Source: JACMRI01 sp043778625 (GTDB lineage Bacteria > Bacteroidota > Bacteroidia > UBA4408). Taken from it: a DNA stretch of 30,410 nucleotides. The stretch lies in assembly GCA_043778625.1 (NCBI GenBank), contig JAYWFU010000030.1, forward strand, positions 1-30,410, given 5' to 3'. The first letter of the stretch is position 1. Every line of letters starts with the position of its first letter. Of this stretch, positions 16,673 through 25,797 are shown piece by piece. Under the pieces are notes generated by a model that was not told the DNA's origin, did no database searches, and saw only the letters and a program-made list of their open reading frames with translations. The position numbers and the translations under genes were made by a program.

Positions 16673-16960
16673 ATGAACAAAGCAGAATTAATTGAAGCAA
16701 TTGCAACAACTACAGGTTTAACTAAAGCAGATTCAGGTCGTGCATTAGACGCTACTATCGAAGCTATCACAAAAACTTTGAAAAAAGGTGATCGTTTAGG
16801 TTTAGTAGGTTTCGGTTCTTTTTCAACAACTAAGCGTGCTGCACGTAAAGGTCGTAACCCACAAACAGGTAAAGAAATTAGCATCAAAGCAAAAACTGTT
16901 GTTAAATTTAAACCAGGAACTGAATTATCAGAAATCGTAAACAAAGGAGGTAAAAAATAA
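16673..16960 (+). CDS. hup: HU family DNA-binding protein
   Basis: This 95-residue protein has the HU/IHF order: MNKAELIEAIA, then GDRLGLVGFGSFS, and the arm region RKGRNPQTGKEISIKA with the conserved Arg-Asn-Pro that inserts into DNA. HU bends and compacts chromosomal DNA and works as a dimer in the nucleoid. The gene is free-standing, with a full consensus promoter (16599-16628) and a strong terminator (16982-17018). Codon use is noticeably more T/A-ending and regular (GCA, GGT, AAA) than its neighbours, typical of a highly expressed gene. Length and motifs are standard. It could be named HU or IHF; HU is more likely. Confidence 0.97.
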   Translation: MNKAELIEAIATTTGLTKADSGRALDATIEAITKTLKKGDRLGLVGFGSFSTTKRAARKGRNPQTGKEISIKAKTVVKFKPGTELSEIVNKGGKK

Positions 16961-16981
16961 TTTTTACTTACAATGCTTTAC

Positions 16982-17018
16982 AAAAGCGGAATTAAACCTT
17001 GTGTTTAGTTCCGCTTTT
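16982..17018 (+). terminator. Intrinsic terminator of the HU gene
   Basis: Arms 16982-16997 and 17003-17018 pair over 16 bases with one G:T, around a five-base loop, followed by ATTTTTAT. It starts 22 bases past the HU stop. Confidence 0.88.
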
Positions 17019-17052
17019 ATTTTTATCTTTATTCAATAATAAATTTAAAAAA

Positions 17053-17925
17053 ATGAAACACATCTATTTATTTTCTTTTTTATTACTCATGCTAATAGTG
17101 GCGTGTAAGAAAAAAACAGAGGAGGTAATTATTCCTGACAATAACGCAGCAAAAGATACTTCAGTAAACAGTGTGTTAATTGAAAGTTATATTAACAAAT
17201 CATACATTGCCTTGCTTGGTCGTAAACCTACAAGCGCTGAACAAACTAACCACAAGGCTACATTAGTAAACGCTAGCATTAATATAACAACACGCACTAC
17301 ATTTATACAACAATTACAAGCAATCGCCGAATACAAAGAACATTTATACGCTATAGCACGTGCGCAACTCCTTAACGATGTAGATACTAATGAAATAGAA
17401 GGTTACAAACAATCAAACCTTCAGCAATTGCAAGATACCTCAAAACGAGCTTACTGGTATGTAATACAACAAGACTACGACGATTTAGTAAACCTACAAA
17501 ACATACCCTACCAACTAACCAATAACACACTAAGTGTGCAAGAAATGTATATGCGCTGCTGCAGTAATACGTTTTACGATCAAATAAATATGGGTACACA
17601 AAATTTTGTTACCTCGGTATTTGATCATTTTATGTTTAGATACCCTACTCAAGACGAACTTCAAAATAGTAAAACAATGGTAGACGGAGCAAGTGCTTCG
17701 ATACTATTTACGGCCGGAAAATCAAAAAAAGATTTTTTAACCATTGTAATGAGTAGTAATAATTATTACGAAGGGCAAGTGCGCGATTTAGTTAAGCGAT
17801 ATTTTTATAGAGCGGCTACAATAACTGAATTATCAAGCCTTACGCAGCAATATGCAACGAGTAAAAATTATCAACAATTACAATTAACATTACTTATAAG
17901 CAACGAATATGTGGGCATTAAATAG
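17053..17925 (+). CDS. Lipoprotein with three DUF4214-like helical repeats
   Basis: The start is at 17053: an in-frame upstream ATG at 16999 lies inside the HU terminator, whereas 17053 gives a lipoprotein signal (MKHIYLFSFLLLMLIVAC, Cys18). The 290-residue product has three helical units, each of the form YxxLLGRxPTxxE ... F ... SxxY: about 46-94 (IALLGRKPTSAEQ), 184-240 (FMFRYPTQDELQ ... MSSNNYYEG) and 243-287 (YFYRAATITELS ... LISNEYVG). This resembles the DUF4214 pattern of bacterial surface proteins. Function is unknown. The next gene, with the same kind of repeat, overlaps its end by 17 bases, so the two are translated together. Probably on the outer membrane. A near-match -7 box (TATCTTTA) lies at 17024-17031. 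Confidence 0.7.
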   Translation: MKHIYLFSFLLLMLIVACKKKTEEVIIPDNNAAKDTSVNSVLIESYINKSYIALLGRKPTSAEQTNHKATLVNASINITTRTTFIQQLQAIAEYKEHLYAIARAQLLNDVDTNEIEGYKQSNLQQLQDTSKRAYWYVIQQDYDDLVNLQNIPYQLTNNTLSVQEMYMRCCSNTFYDQINMGTQNFVTSVFDHFMFRYPTQDELQNSKTMVDGASASILFTAGKSKKDFLTIVMSSNNYYEGQVRDLVKRYFYRAATITELSSLTQQYATSKNYQQLQLTLLISNEYVGIK

Positions 17926-18406
17926 TTTAAAAATTATAATTTGTGTAGGACTAATTGTAGGCTTTACCGCTTGCAAAAAGGAAAAGATATATACCTACGG
18001 CATTAATCCAATAACAGTTAAAAAAAATAGCGGAAATAAAACAGCACAAAAAACAGCTACTGAATTTATATCAATAGCCTATAGCGATTTAGCAGGGGTT
18101 GAAATAGCTAGCGAAAAATTAGTTACGCTAAACTATAGTTACAGTGCCTTTGCTGATAAAAAATTTATTGAAGATATTATTATTCGTAACTTTTTTAATA
18201 ACCCAACTCCATCACTAGCCACTACCGCAATAATGCGTAACGACCCTAAAGCCTTTGTTGTAAGTGCTTACAAGGCTCTCTTAGTAAGAGAGCCTACGGA
18301 ATATGAAACGCAATATTTAACTAACTACATTACTACCAATACCTCGTTAACGGCACAAATGTTTTATTATAGTTTGCTTACCAGCAACGAATACCGTTAC
18401 TATTAA
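17909..18406 (+). CDS. Small lipoprotein with DUF4214-like helical repeats
   Basis: This 165-residue protein begins inside the last codons of the preceding lipoprotein gene (17-base overlap, different frame). It has a lipoprotein signal ending VGFTAC (Cys22) and a basic linker (KKEK, VKKNSGNK). Two helical units follow: a divergent one at about 51-98 (FISIAYSDLAG) and a clearer one at 116-162 (VSAYKALLVREPTEYETQYL ... LLTSNEY). The ending LLTSNEY closely matches LLISNEY of the upstream protein, so the pair probably arose by duplication or works as one complex. Function unknown. The overlap implies translational coupling and a fixed ratio. The hydrolase gene starts ten bases downstream, so the transcript may continue. 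Confidence 0.65.
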   Translation: MWALNSLKIIICVGLIVGFTACKKEKIYTYGINPITVKKNSGNKTAQKTATEFISIAYSDLAGVEIASEKLVTLNYSYSAFADKKFIEDIIIRNFFNNPTPSLATTAIMRNDPKAFVVSAYKALLVREPTEYETQYLTNYITTNTSLTAQMFYYSLLTSNEYRYY

Positions 18407-18416
18407 TTATAATTAA

Positions 18417-19181
18417 ATGATTGTAACATTTTTAGGCACAGGCACGTCGCAAGGAGTACCGTTAATTGGGTGCAATTGCAATGTATGTACAAGTGGCAAT
18501 AGTAAAGATAAACGCTTACGTACCAGCATATTAATACAAAACGCTAATACCCATATTGTGGTAGATACTGGTGCCGATTTCAGGCAGCAAATGTTACGTG
18601 AAAATGTACAACAGTTAGACGCCGTGCTATACACCCACGAGCACAAAGACCACTTGGCAGGTATGGACGAAGTACGTGCATTTAATTTTAAAACAGGTAA
18701 TGCTATGCAACTATACGCTACGGCTCGTGTGCAACAAGCTATTCGTAACGAATTTGCCTACGTGTTTAGCAATAGCAAGTATCCTGGTGTGCCTCAAATA
18801 AACCTTAATACGATTAATGCCTTAACTGTTTTTAAAGTACAGGATACCGTTATAACACCCATTGAAGTAATGCACGCAAGTATGCCTGTATTAGGTTTTC
18901 GCATTAAAAATTTTACGTATGTAACCGACGCTAACTACATTAGCGAAACGGAATTACAAAAGACCATAGGTACTGACGTGTTAGTAATAAATGCTTTGCG
19001 CAGAGAACAACACATTTCGCATTTTACATTGCAACAAGCACTAAATTTAATAGCTATAATACAGCCTAAAACAGCTTACTTAACCCATATTTCGCACCAG
19101 TTGGGGTTACACCAAGAGGTAATGAAAGAGTTGCCCCCTAATGTTTTTTTGGCCTACGACGGCTTAGTAATTAATTGTTAA
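18417..19181 (+). CDS. Metallo-beta-lactamase-fold hydrolase, PhnP-like
   Basis: This 254-residue protein starts MIVTFLGTGTSQGVPLIGC, with Cys19, Cys21 and Cys24 forming a structural zinc site as in PhnP. The catalytic motif HEHKDH (74-79, the HxHxDH metal site) follows, then MHASMPVLGFRI, TDANYIS and a C-terminal THISHQLG. PhnP is a 5-phosphoribosyl 1,2-cyclic phosphate phosphodiesterase, and related proteins act on cyclic phosphates or nucleotides. No phosphonate (phn) genes are near, so the substrate stays open and I give no symbol. It lies ten bases after the second DUF4214-like lipoprotein gene, likely on one transcript. Cytoplasmic. All metal ligands that I can identify are present. Confidence 0.88.
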   Translation: MIVTFLGTGTSQGVPLIGCNCNVCTSGNSKDKRLRTSILIQNANTHIVVDTGADFRQQMLRENVQQLDAVLYTHEHKDHLAGMDEVRAFNFKTGNAMQLYATARVQQAIRNEFAYVFSNSKYPGVPQINLNTINALTVFKVQDTVITPIEVMHASMPVLGFRIKNFTYVTDANYISETELQKTIGTDVLVINALRREQHISHFTLQQALNLIAIIQPKTAYLTHISHQLGLHQEVMKELPPNVFLAYDGLVINC

Positions 19182-19213
19182 ACTAACTAAAAATCATAAT
19201 AACCCAAACCACT

Positions 19214-20326
19214 ATGAAAAAAATTACTACCACCATTGCCGCATTAATTATAGCCGCACACAGTTTTGCCCAAACTACTATTATTGATAGTATAGTATCT
19301 AACGGTATATATCGTAATTACAGGTTATATGTACCCGCAGCTTACAGCAGTACATCAGCAAGGCCTCTCGTTATTAATATGCACGGCTACACCAGTAATG
19401 CACAACAACAACAATTGTACAGTAATTTTATGCCAATAGCCGATACTGCTAATTTTTTAATGGTATTACCTAACGGTACATTTAGTGGAGGCTCTCAGTA
19501 CTGGAACGCTGGTATTAGCCCATTCGGCGCTAACGACATACTCTTTATTGATGACCTAATTACACATTTAAAACAAAGTTACAACATTAACTTAAACCGA
19601 GTGTATGCAACAGGCATGAGCAACGGTGGGTTTATGAGCTATACATTAGCTTGTGCGTTAAGTAACAAAATAGCAGCTATAGCATCGGTTACAGGGAGCA
19701 TATTTACTGCACAAAAAAACACTTGTGCACCTAACCGCCCTGTACCTGTAATGCAAATACATGGCACGGCTGATGCCACCGTGCCTTACGGAGGAAGTAG
19801 TGGAATAGAGCCTATAGATAGTACCGTAATGTATTGGGTACGCAATAATCAATGTGCTACAACGCCTGTGTTTACAGCTGTGCCCAACACCAATACCACT
19901 GATGGCTGTACTGCCGAACGCTACGTGTATAATAATGGTAATAACGGAAGTACGGTAGAGCTATTTAAAATAATTGGCGGTGCGCACACATGGCCTGGAG
20001 CACCTGTAACCGTAGGTGTTACCAACCAAGATATTAGTGCAAGCAAAGAAATTTGGCGTTTCTTTAACAAATATACCCTCTCACAACTTACAGCTATAGC
20101 AACTACACAACCCAACGAATTGCTAAACGTGTATCCTAACCCAGCTAACTCAACTATTTATATAACAGGCGTAGCAAACAATGCAACAGTAAAAATAATT
20201 GATATACTTGGCAAAACTATACTAACCGCTACTGATAAAACTATTGATATTACTAGCTTACAAGCGGGTATGTACATTATTAATGTTGAAAACACTACCC
20301 AGCATTTAAAACTAATCAAAGAATAA
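19214..20326 (+). CDS. T9SS-exported PHB-depolymerase/feruloyl-esterase-type hydrolase
   Basis: This 370-residue protein has a signal peptide (1-19, ending SFA before Q20) and an alpha/beta-hydrolase domain (about 25-290). It shows PLVINMHGYT (oxyanion region), the nucleophile elbow GMSNGG (Ser136), HGTADATVPY (Asp187) and GGAHTWPG (His258): a complete Ser-Asp-His triad of the LpqC/PHB depolymerase esterase family, which cleaves polyester or feruloyl ester bonds. Residues 301-370 are a T9SS type A sorting domain (YPNPANSTIYI, GMYIINV), so the enzyme is secreted through the outer membrane or attached to the surface. Cys171, Cys214 and Cys232 may form disulfides. The true substrate is unknown, but extracellular polymer breakdown is likely. 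It is the last gene before the ispH promoter region. Confidence 0.92.
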   Translation: MKKITTTIAALIIAAHSFAQTTIIDSIVSNGIYRNYRLYVPAAYSSTSARPLVINMHGYTSNAQQQQLYSNFMPIADTANFLMVLPNGTFSGGSQYWNAGISPFGANDILFIDDLITHLKQSYNINLNRVYATGMSNGGFMSYTLACALSNKIAAIASVTGSIFTAQKNTCAPNRPVPVMQIHGTADATVPYGGSSGIEPIDSTVMYWVRNNQCATTPVFTAVPNTNTTDGCTAERYVYNNGNNGSTVELFKIIGGAHTWPGAPVTVGVTNQDISASKEIWRFFNKYTLSQLTAIATTQPNELLNVYPNPANSTIYITGVANNATVKIIDILGKTILTATDKTIDITSLQAGMYIINVENTTQHLKLIKE

Positions 20327-20439
20327 AGCAGTTACTGTACAAGTTGTAAATAACACGGTTTAACTTTATTAACTTAGGGGTATTAACAACTATGTGCCTC
20401 CGCTTAGCGCATGTGTATGTAATCCGCTTATGTTTAGAC

Positions 20440-20447
20440 TAATTTTG
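20440..20447 (+). promoter_or_regulatory. Bacteroidota -7 promoter box before ispH
   Basis: TAATTTTG matches TAnnTTTG exactly but lies only 13 bases before the ispH ATG, leaving a leader of about seven bases. It could be a near-leaderless start or a chance match. Confidence 0.3.
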
Positions 20448-20460
20448 TGATACAGTTGGT

Positions 20461-21342
20461 ATGATAGTAAATATTGATAATAATTCGGGGTTTTGCTTTG
20501 GGGTAGTGTACGCTATTGAGATGGCGGAAGACGAACTTAAAGAATCGGGGCAACTGTATTGCCTTGGCGATATTGTGCACAACAACATGGAGGTGGCCCG
20601 TCTTACACAACTGGGTATGCAGGTAATTAATCACGAGCAATTAGCTAACCTACACAACTGCAAAGTATTAATACGAGCGCACGGCGAACCGCCAGAAACT
20701 TACAAAATAGCACTACAAAACAATATTCAGTTAATTGATGCTAGTTGCCCAGTGGTATTAAAATTACAAAATCGTATTAGAGAAGAGTTTGAAACCATTG
20801 ACGATATTAACGGACAAATAGTAATATTTGGCAAGGACGGACACGCTGAAGTAAACGGCCTAAAAGGACAAACCAACAACACAGCAATAATTGTAAACGA
20901 CCTTAACGATTTAGATAAAATAGATTATGCCAAACCCATTCGTTTTTTTTCGCAAACCACACAGCCTACACAAGGGTTTAAGGATATGCGTGCCGAAATA
21001 CTACGCAGAGTAGAAGTACAAAATACAAATACTGAATTTTATTTAGAGGCTAACGACACTTTGTGTCGCCAGGTAAGTAATCGTGAGCCCCAACTGCGAA
21101 TATTTGCTGCAGCCCACGATATTATTGTGTTTGTAAGTGGTAAAAAAAGTTCAAACGGAAAAATATTACACGACGTGTGTAAAGAAATAAACACGAACAC
21201 TTATTTTGTATCAGAAAATAATGATATAAAACAAGAGTGGTTTAACGCCAACAGTAAAGTAGGGATATGTGGCGCAACCTCCACCCCTATGTGGCACATG
21301 GAGGAAGTAGCTACCATTATCCGAAATTATTATCCCCATTAA
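20461..21342 (+). CDS. ispH: 4-hydroxy-3-methylbut-2-enyl diphosphate reductase
   Basis: This 293-residue protein carries the three cysteines that hold the iron-sulfur cluster of IspH: GFCFGV (Cys12), DASCP (Cys96) and NDTLCRQVSNR (Cys202). It also has the conserved IRAHGEPP and GATSTPMWHMEEV. The enzyme makes IPP and DMAPP from HMBPP, the last step of the MEP isoprenoid route. These precursors feed quinones and, in this organism, perhaps the GGGP synthase-family enzyme encoded at 12596-13339. Length is slightly shorter than the E. coli enzyme. The PorE-like gene starts 17 bases downstream on the same strand. Confidence 0.97.
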   Translation: MIVNIDNNSGFCFGVVYAIEMAEDELKESGQLYCLGDIVHNNMEVARLTQLGMQVINHEQLANLHNCKVLIRAHGEPPETYKIALQNNIQLIDASCPVVLKLQNRIREEFETIDDINGQIVIFGKDGHAEVNGLKGQTNNTAIIVNDLNDLDKIDYAKPIRFFSQTTQPTQGFKDMRAEILRRVEVQNTNTEFYLEANDTLCRQVSNREPQLRIFAAAHDIIVFVSGKKSSNGKILHDVCKEINTNTYFVSENNDIKQEWFNANSKVGICGATSTPMWHMEEVATIIRNYYPH

Positions 21343-21359
21343 AAAAAACGTACCCCATA

Positions 21360-23399
21360 ATGTTTAAACCCCTACTAATACTGCTACTGAGCTTTATATT
21401 GTTACTAACACTACCTACCGCTACGCTTGCGCAAAAATCAACAAACAAGGTTTCAAAAAGCGACGAAGACACTTTAGCACGTGCTGATTATTTGTTTAAC
21501 GAAGGACGTTACAGCCTTGCTATACCCATATTACTAAGGCTTTCGACCAAATACCCCACCAGTAGTGCTATTAACGAATTGCTTGGTTTGTGCTACATAT
21601 ACAAACCCGACGAACACGAAAAAGCAATTAGCTACTTGGAAAAAGTACAACTTAACGAAGCGCAAAATCCACGTATAATGTATCACATGGCCGAGGCTTA
21701 TGCACTGGTATATAAGTTTGATGAAGCAATTGCTTATTATAAAAAATATAGCGAACAACAGGGCAATACAAAAGACGCAACGTTAGTTAACCAACGTATT
21801 GACCGTTGTAAAAATGGAAAAGAATTTTTAAAAAAACCTGTTAATGTTATTATCTCTAATTTAGGAAGCACTATTAACACCGAAGACGGCGAGTATGTGC
21901 CTGTAATATCAGCTGACGAATCAATGATGACGTATACCTACCGAGGCAAAAAAAGTCAAGGAGGATTAATGAATGAGAAGTATGAACCAGACCCTGACGG
22001 TGAGTATTACGAAGATATATACATTACGTACAGAGTGGGTAATAACTGGACAGACCCTGAACCAATAGGCTCGTCAATAAACACACTTGGACACGATGCA
22101 AGTATTGCACTATCTCCTGACGGACAAAATTTGTTTGTGTACAAAAACTCACCAGCAGATATGGGCGATATATACATGAGCTCCTTAAGTGGTGCCGATT
22201 GGGGTGTTGCCGTAAAACTAAAAGGAGATGTTAATACTAACAAATACTGGGAGGGTAGTGCAAGTATTTCGCCTGATGGTAATACACTTTATTTTGTATC
22301 CGAACGCTCTGGAGGTTACGGAGGGCGAGATATTTACAAGGCAGAATTACAGTTTGATGGGTCATGGAGTAATATTCAAAACTTAGGTGCTGATATTAAT
22401 ACTAAGGAAGACGAAGATGCTCCGTTCATACACCAAGATGGAAAAATATTACACTTTTCTTCAACAGGACACAACTCTATTGGGGGGTATGATATTTTTC
22501 AAACGGTACTACAAAAAAACGGTACGTGGAGCAAACCCACAAACTTAGGTTATCCAATAAACACAAGCGACGATGACAAGTATTACGTAATAACTGCTGA
22601 TGGAAAAACTGCGTATTATTCGTCAGCTAAAATTGGAGGGTATGGTAACCAAGATATTTACAAAATTACACCCGGATTACAAAATTACAAAAGCATTTTG
22701 TTTTTATGTAAAGGCGTAACCACCTATAACGACAAGCCCGTACAAGCTAAGTTAGAGGTGCGCTTGGCAGACACTAAAGCTCCATTTGGTAAATTTAAAT
22801 CAAATTCTAAATCAGGAAAATATTTAACAAGTTTACCCTCCAATAATAGTTATGACTTAGTGTTTACGTATAACGAAAAAACATTAATTCGTAATATCAA
22901 TACAATGAACATTGATTCGTTTGTTGAAATGGTAATAGATATTGCTTTTTATAGCGACTCGATGCAAACCCTTATAGACAAAGCAAAAGCAGACAATGCC
23001 GAAAAATTAGCACTAGAAAAAAAACTTACTAAAAACGACCCTAAAAATATTGCTGGCGATTTAAAAACATATACCTACGATAGATTTTTGAAGGAATATG
23101 GCGATACTAAAGTAGAGGGATTAATATTTAAAGTGCAAATAGCCGCTTACCGCCTGCCTGATAATTTTAATTATAATAAATTGGTAGGATTAGGACAAGT
23201 GGAAAAAGGAAATTTTGACGATAAAATATCTCGCTTTACTATTGGCGGACAATTTAGCACCTTACGCGAAGCCGATGAGTTTAAAAAGAAAGTTGTAAAA
23301 CGGGGCACTACCGATGCTTTTGTTACCGCTATTATGAACAATAAGCGCGTGTATCTCAAAGAGGTATTTGCTACGTATGGCAAAGAAAACGTAAAATAA
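21360..23399 (+). CDS. PorE-like protein: TPR, PD40 beta-propeller, carboxypeptidase-regulatory-like and SPOR-like domains
   Basis: The start is at 21360 (MFKPLLILLLSFILLL, a signal peptide ending TLAQ); an upstream in-frame ATG at 21267 lies inside ispH. The 679-residue protein has TPR-type helices at 40-150 (ADYLFNEGRYSLAI, MAEAYALVYKFDEA) and PD40/WD40-like blades at about 170-435 (SISPDGNTLYFVSERSGGYG and similar repeats, each ending GxxDIY/F). A small beta domain follows at 445-530 (KGVTTYNDKPVQAKLEV), then a helical linker and a C-terminal unit at 587-669 (LIFKVQIAAYRL, FSTLREADEFKKKVV) like a SPOR domain. The T9SS protein PorE has the same first three parts but ends in OmpA; here the wall-binding end appears replaced. 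It probably links outer-membrane machinery to peptidoglycan. Confidence 0.85.
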   Translation: MFKPLLILLLSFILLLTLPTATLAQKSTNKVSKSDEDTLARADYLFNEGRYSLAIPILLRLSTKYPTSSAINELLGLCYIYKPDEHEKAISYLEKVQLNEAQNPRIMYHMAEAYALVYKFDEAIAYYKKYSEQQGNTKDATLVNQRIDRCKNGKEFLKKPVNVIISNLGSTINTEDGEYVPVISADESMMTYTYRGKKSQGGLMNEKYEPDPDGEYYEDIYITYRVGNNWTDPEPIGSSINTLGHDASIALSPDGQNLFVYKNSPADMGDIYMSSLSGADWGVAVKLKGDVNTNKYWEGSASISPDGNTLYFVSERSGGYGGRDIYKAELQFDGSWSNIQNLGADINTKEDEDAPFIHQDGKILHFSSTGHNSIGGYDIFQTVLQKNGTWSKPTNLGYPINTSDDDKYYVITADGKTAYYSSAKIGGYGNQDIYKITPGLQNYKSILFLCKGVTTYNDKPVQAKLEVRLADTKAPFGKFKSNSKSGKYLTSLPSNNSYDLVFTYNEKTLIRNINTMNIDSFVEMVIDIAFYSDSMQTLIDKAKADNAEKLALEKKLTKNDPKNIAGDLKTYTYDRFLKEYGDTKVEGLIFKVQIAAYRLPDNFNYNKLVGLGQVEKGNFDDKISRFTIGGQFSTLREADEFKKKVVKRGTTDAFVTAIMNNKRVYLKEVFATYGKENVK

Positions 23400-23473
23400 T
23401 TTTTAGCTTAACGCTTTGTTAAACCCGTGAAGTAGGCGTTTATACATTTTAAATTTTTTAGTTAAACAATAAC

Positions 23474-25099
23474 ATGAACTCACATATCCTCAAAGGCAAT
23501 GTGGTAGATGTAGTAGCACAAACTATTACCGCCGCCGAACTACATATTACCAACGGTAGTATAACTGCAATAACGCCCATTAATGAGGTGTGCGTTAATT
23601 ATATTATACCAGGTTTCATTGATGCCCACATACACATTGAAAGTTCGATGCTTGTACCAAGCGAATTTGCAAAACTTGCCTTGCCGCACGGTACTATTGG
23701 TACAATATCCGACCCGCACGAAATAGCTAATGTATGCGGTATTGAAGGTGTGCGCTACATGATTGATAACGGAAATAAAGTTCCTTTTTACTTTTATTTT
23801 GGCGCACCAAGTTGTGTACCTGCCACTAGTTTTGAAACCGCGGGAGCAATAATTAATAGCACCGATATACACGACATGTTGCAGTGGGAAGGTATTTATT
23901 ACCTATCGGAAATGATGAACTATCCTGGTGTGTTACATGGCGATGCCGAGGTATTAAAAAAAATAGCGAGTGCCCAACAGCTCAATAAACCCATTGATGG
24001 CCACGCCCCGGGATTAATGGGTGCTGAAGCTATCGCTTACATAAATGCAGGAATGAGCACTGATCACGAATGTTTTACCTACGCCGAAGCAGTACACAAA
24101 ATACAAAACAGTATGAAGGTGTTGATACGTGAGGGAAGTGCTGCCAAAAATTTTGATGCGTTAATCCCCTTACTTAACGAGTACCCACACATGGTAATGT
24201 TTTGTAGTGATGATAAACACCCCAACGAATTAATGCGAGGGCATCTTAACCAAATTGCAACACGTGCCGTAGCTTATGGTTGCAACGTTATGCACGTATT
24301 ACGTGCATTAAGCTACAATGTTAAGCAACATTATAACTTGCCACACGGCTTGCTACAAGTAGGCGATAGTGCCGATTTTATTGTAGTGAACAACCTCACT
24401 GATTTTAATGTAAATGCTACTTATATTAAAGGAAATAAGGTGGCCGAAAATGGTAAGGTTTTGTTTGAAACAATACCCGAAAAAGCTATTAATCAATTTA
24501 ATATTAACCCCATTGGCATTGCTGACATTACACTAGCATTTACCCAAAATACACTAGCTAACGTAATAGTGCCACACGACGGACAGCTTGTTACCACTGC
24601 AACACAAACCTTAATTGATAAGACTACACAAAATAATATATCGGATGATGTACTAAAAATTGTAGTAGTTAATAGGTATAATCAAGCTCCTCCAGCCATT
24701 GCTTTTATTAAAAACATAGGGCTTAAAACAGCCGCTATAGCCAGCACTGTAGCACACGATAGCCATAACATAGTGGCGTGTGGCAGTAGCGACGAATTTA
24801 TACTTGAAGCAATAAACGAACTTATTAATTGTAAAGGAGGAGTTAGCTACGCCGATGCAAATGGAGTTAAGTCGTTAGCGTTGCCTGTAGGAGGGTTAAT
24901 GAGCACGCTAGACGGCTATACAATTGGCAACCAATACGAAACCTTAGATACACTTGCAAAGCAGGCGGGTAGCACATTGCAAGCCCCTTACATGACTCTG
25001 TCGTTTATGGCGCTGTTAGTAATACCTGCATTAAAACTAAGCGACAAAGGTTTGTTCGACGGTAAGGCGTTTGAGTTTACACCAGTATTCCCGCAGTAA
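23474..25099 (+). CDS. ade: Adenine deaminase (AdeC type)
   Basis: This 541-residue amidohydrolase has GFIDAHIHIESSM (His52, His54 metal ligands), SDPHEIANV, DGHAPG, STDHE, IREGSAAKN and FCSDDKHP, the full set of AdeC motifs, and the C-terminal GGVSYADANG and LPVGGLMST. The enzyme deaminates adenine to hypoxanthine and ammonia for purine salvage, using Mn or Fe. Length is within the normal range. It follows the PorE-like gene by 74 bases; no exact -7 box is visible there, so it may be cotranscribed or use a weak promoter. It converges with the minus-strand pRiA4b-like gene (67 bases between ends). Confidence 0.96.
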   Translation: MNSHILKGNVVDVVAQTITAAELHITNGSITAITPINEVCVNYIIPGFIDAHIHIESSMLVPSEFAKLALPHGTIGTISDPHEIANVCGIEGVRYMIDNGNKVPFYFYFGAPSCVPATSFETAGAIINSTDIHDMLQWEGIYYLSEMMNYPGVLHGDAEVLKKIASAQQLNKPIDGHAPGLMGAEAIAYINAGMSTDHECFTYAEAVHKIQNSMKVLIREGSAAKNFDALIPLLNEYPHMVMFCSDDKHPNELMRGHLNQIATRAVAYGCNVMHVLRALSYNVKQHYNLPHGLLQVGDSADFIVVNNLTDFNVNATYIKGNKVAENGKVLFETIPEKAINQFNINPIGIADITLAFTQNTLANVIVPHDGQLVTTATQTLIDKTTQNNISDDVLKIVVVNRYNQAPPAIAFIKNIGLKTAAIASTVAHDSHNIVACGSSDEFILEAINELINCKGGVSYADANGVKSLALPVGGLMSTLDGYTIGNQYETLDTLAKQAGSTLQAPYMTLSFMALLVIPALKLSDKGLFDGKAFEFTPVFPQ

Positions 25100-25166
25100 A
25101 CAATACCCCATAAACAACTTCACTACAGGTACGATAAATTATTAAAAAATTATAAAAACGAATGTA

Positions 25167-25757
25167 TTAATATTCGTCGTGATTAGCGTGTGCATCTCCC
25201 CCTTCGTCGTTATCGTAATCGCCATCAAACTCGTCCTCATCAAAGGTGTCAAGGTCATCAAACTCATTACGAGCAGAGTGTTTTTTATTAGGAGTTAAAT
25301 CATCAAAATCGTCATCAATTTCACCATCACCAAGATGCGTTGGTTTTATGTTTTTAAACTCTTTAGGTATTTCACCCTCTTTTTTGGTTATTGCTGGGTA
25401 TTTAACTTTTGGGTCTTCCTTGCCAATTATTTTAACTAATTCTACCATAAAATTCCATTCGTTCATAAAATCAAATGTGTATATAAATTTTTGGTGAGGA
25501 TCGTTTACATAGTCCGCTAACTTTGCTTTACGCATTAGTACCGGGTTTTCTTGACCCATATCTTCTAACGAAATTTCATCCTCTTTGCGCCAGCTATCAT
25601 CAGTAGTATAAAACGAAGCCAATTCGTTGGTAACAAACTCAAAAGCGAGCACTACTGTATTATGAAATTGTAAAAATGTAGCTTCAGAACTTATTTCAAT
25701 ATCACGAAATAAATCGTTGTCTTCTTCAAACGTTACTCTAAATTTATAAATAGCCAT
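25167..25757 (-). CDS. pRiA4b ORF-3-like protein with acidic tail
   Basis: In this 196-residue protein, residues 1-125 match the pRiA4b ORF-3 family: YKFRVTFEED, then FLQFHNTVVLAFEF (the first helix), SLEDMG and FIYTFDFMNEWNFMVELV, corresponding to the usual DFGDxWxH strand. From about 146 the protein is a disordered acidic tail of Asp, Glu and Asn (DDDFDDL, DTFDEDEFDGDYDNDEGG). The family is widespread on plasmids and chromosomes; its biochemical role is not firmly known. The acidic tail may mimic nucleic acid or bind cations, by inference. A near-consensus promoter lies just upstream (25798-25826). It is probably transcribed alone, downstream of a thioredoxin-fold gene on the same strand. 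Confidence 0.8.
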   Translation of the reverse strand: MAIYKFRVTFEEDNDLFRDIEISSEATFLQFHNTVVLAFEFVTNELASFYTTDDSWRKEDEISLEDMGQENPVLMRKAKLADYVNDPHQKFIYTFDFMNEWNFMVELVKIIGKEDPKVKYPAITKKEGEIPKEFKNIKPTHLGDGEIDDDFDDLTPNKKHSARNEFDDLDTFDEDEFDGDYDNDEGGDAHANHDEY

Positions 25758-25797
25758 GTGGTGTACCCTTATGTGGTTTTAATACTTAATTTAATTA

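Noticed and set aside
16999..17052. Upstream ATG for the three-repeat lipoprotein
   Set aside because: It sits inside the HU terminator hairpin. The ATG at 17053 gives the correct lipoprotein signal.
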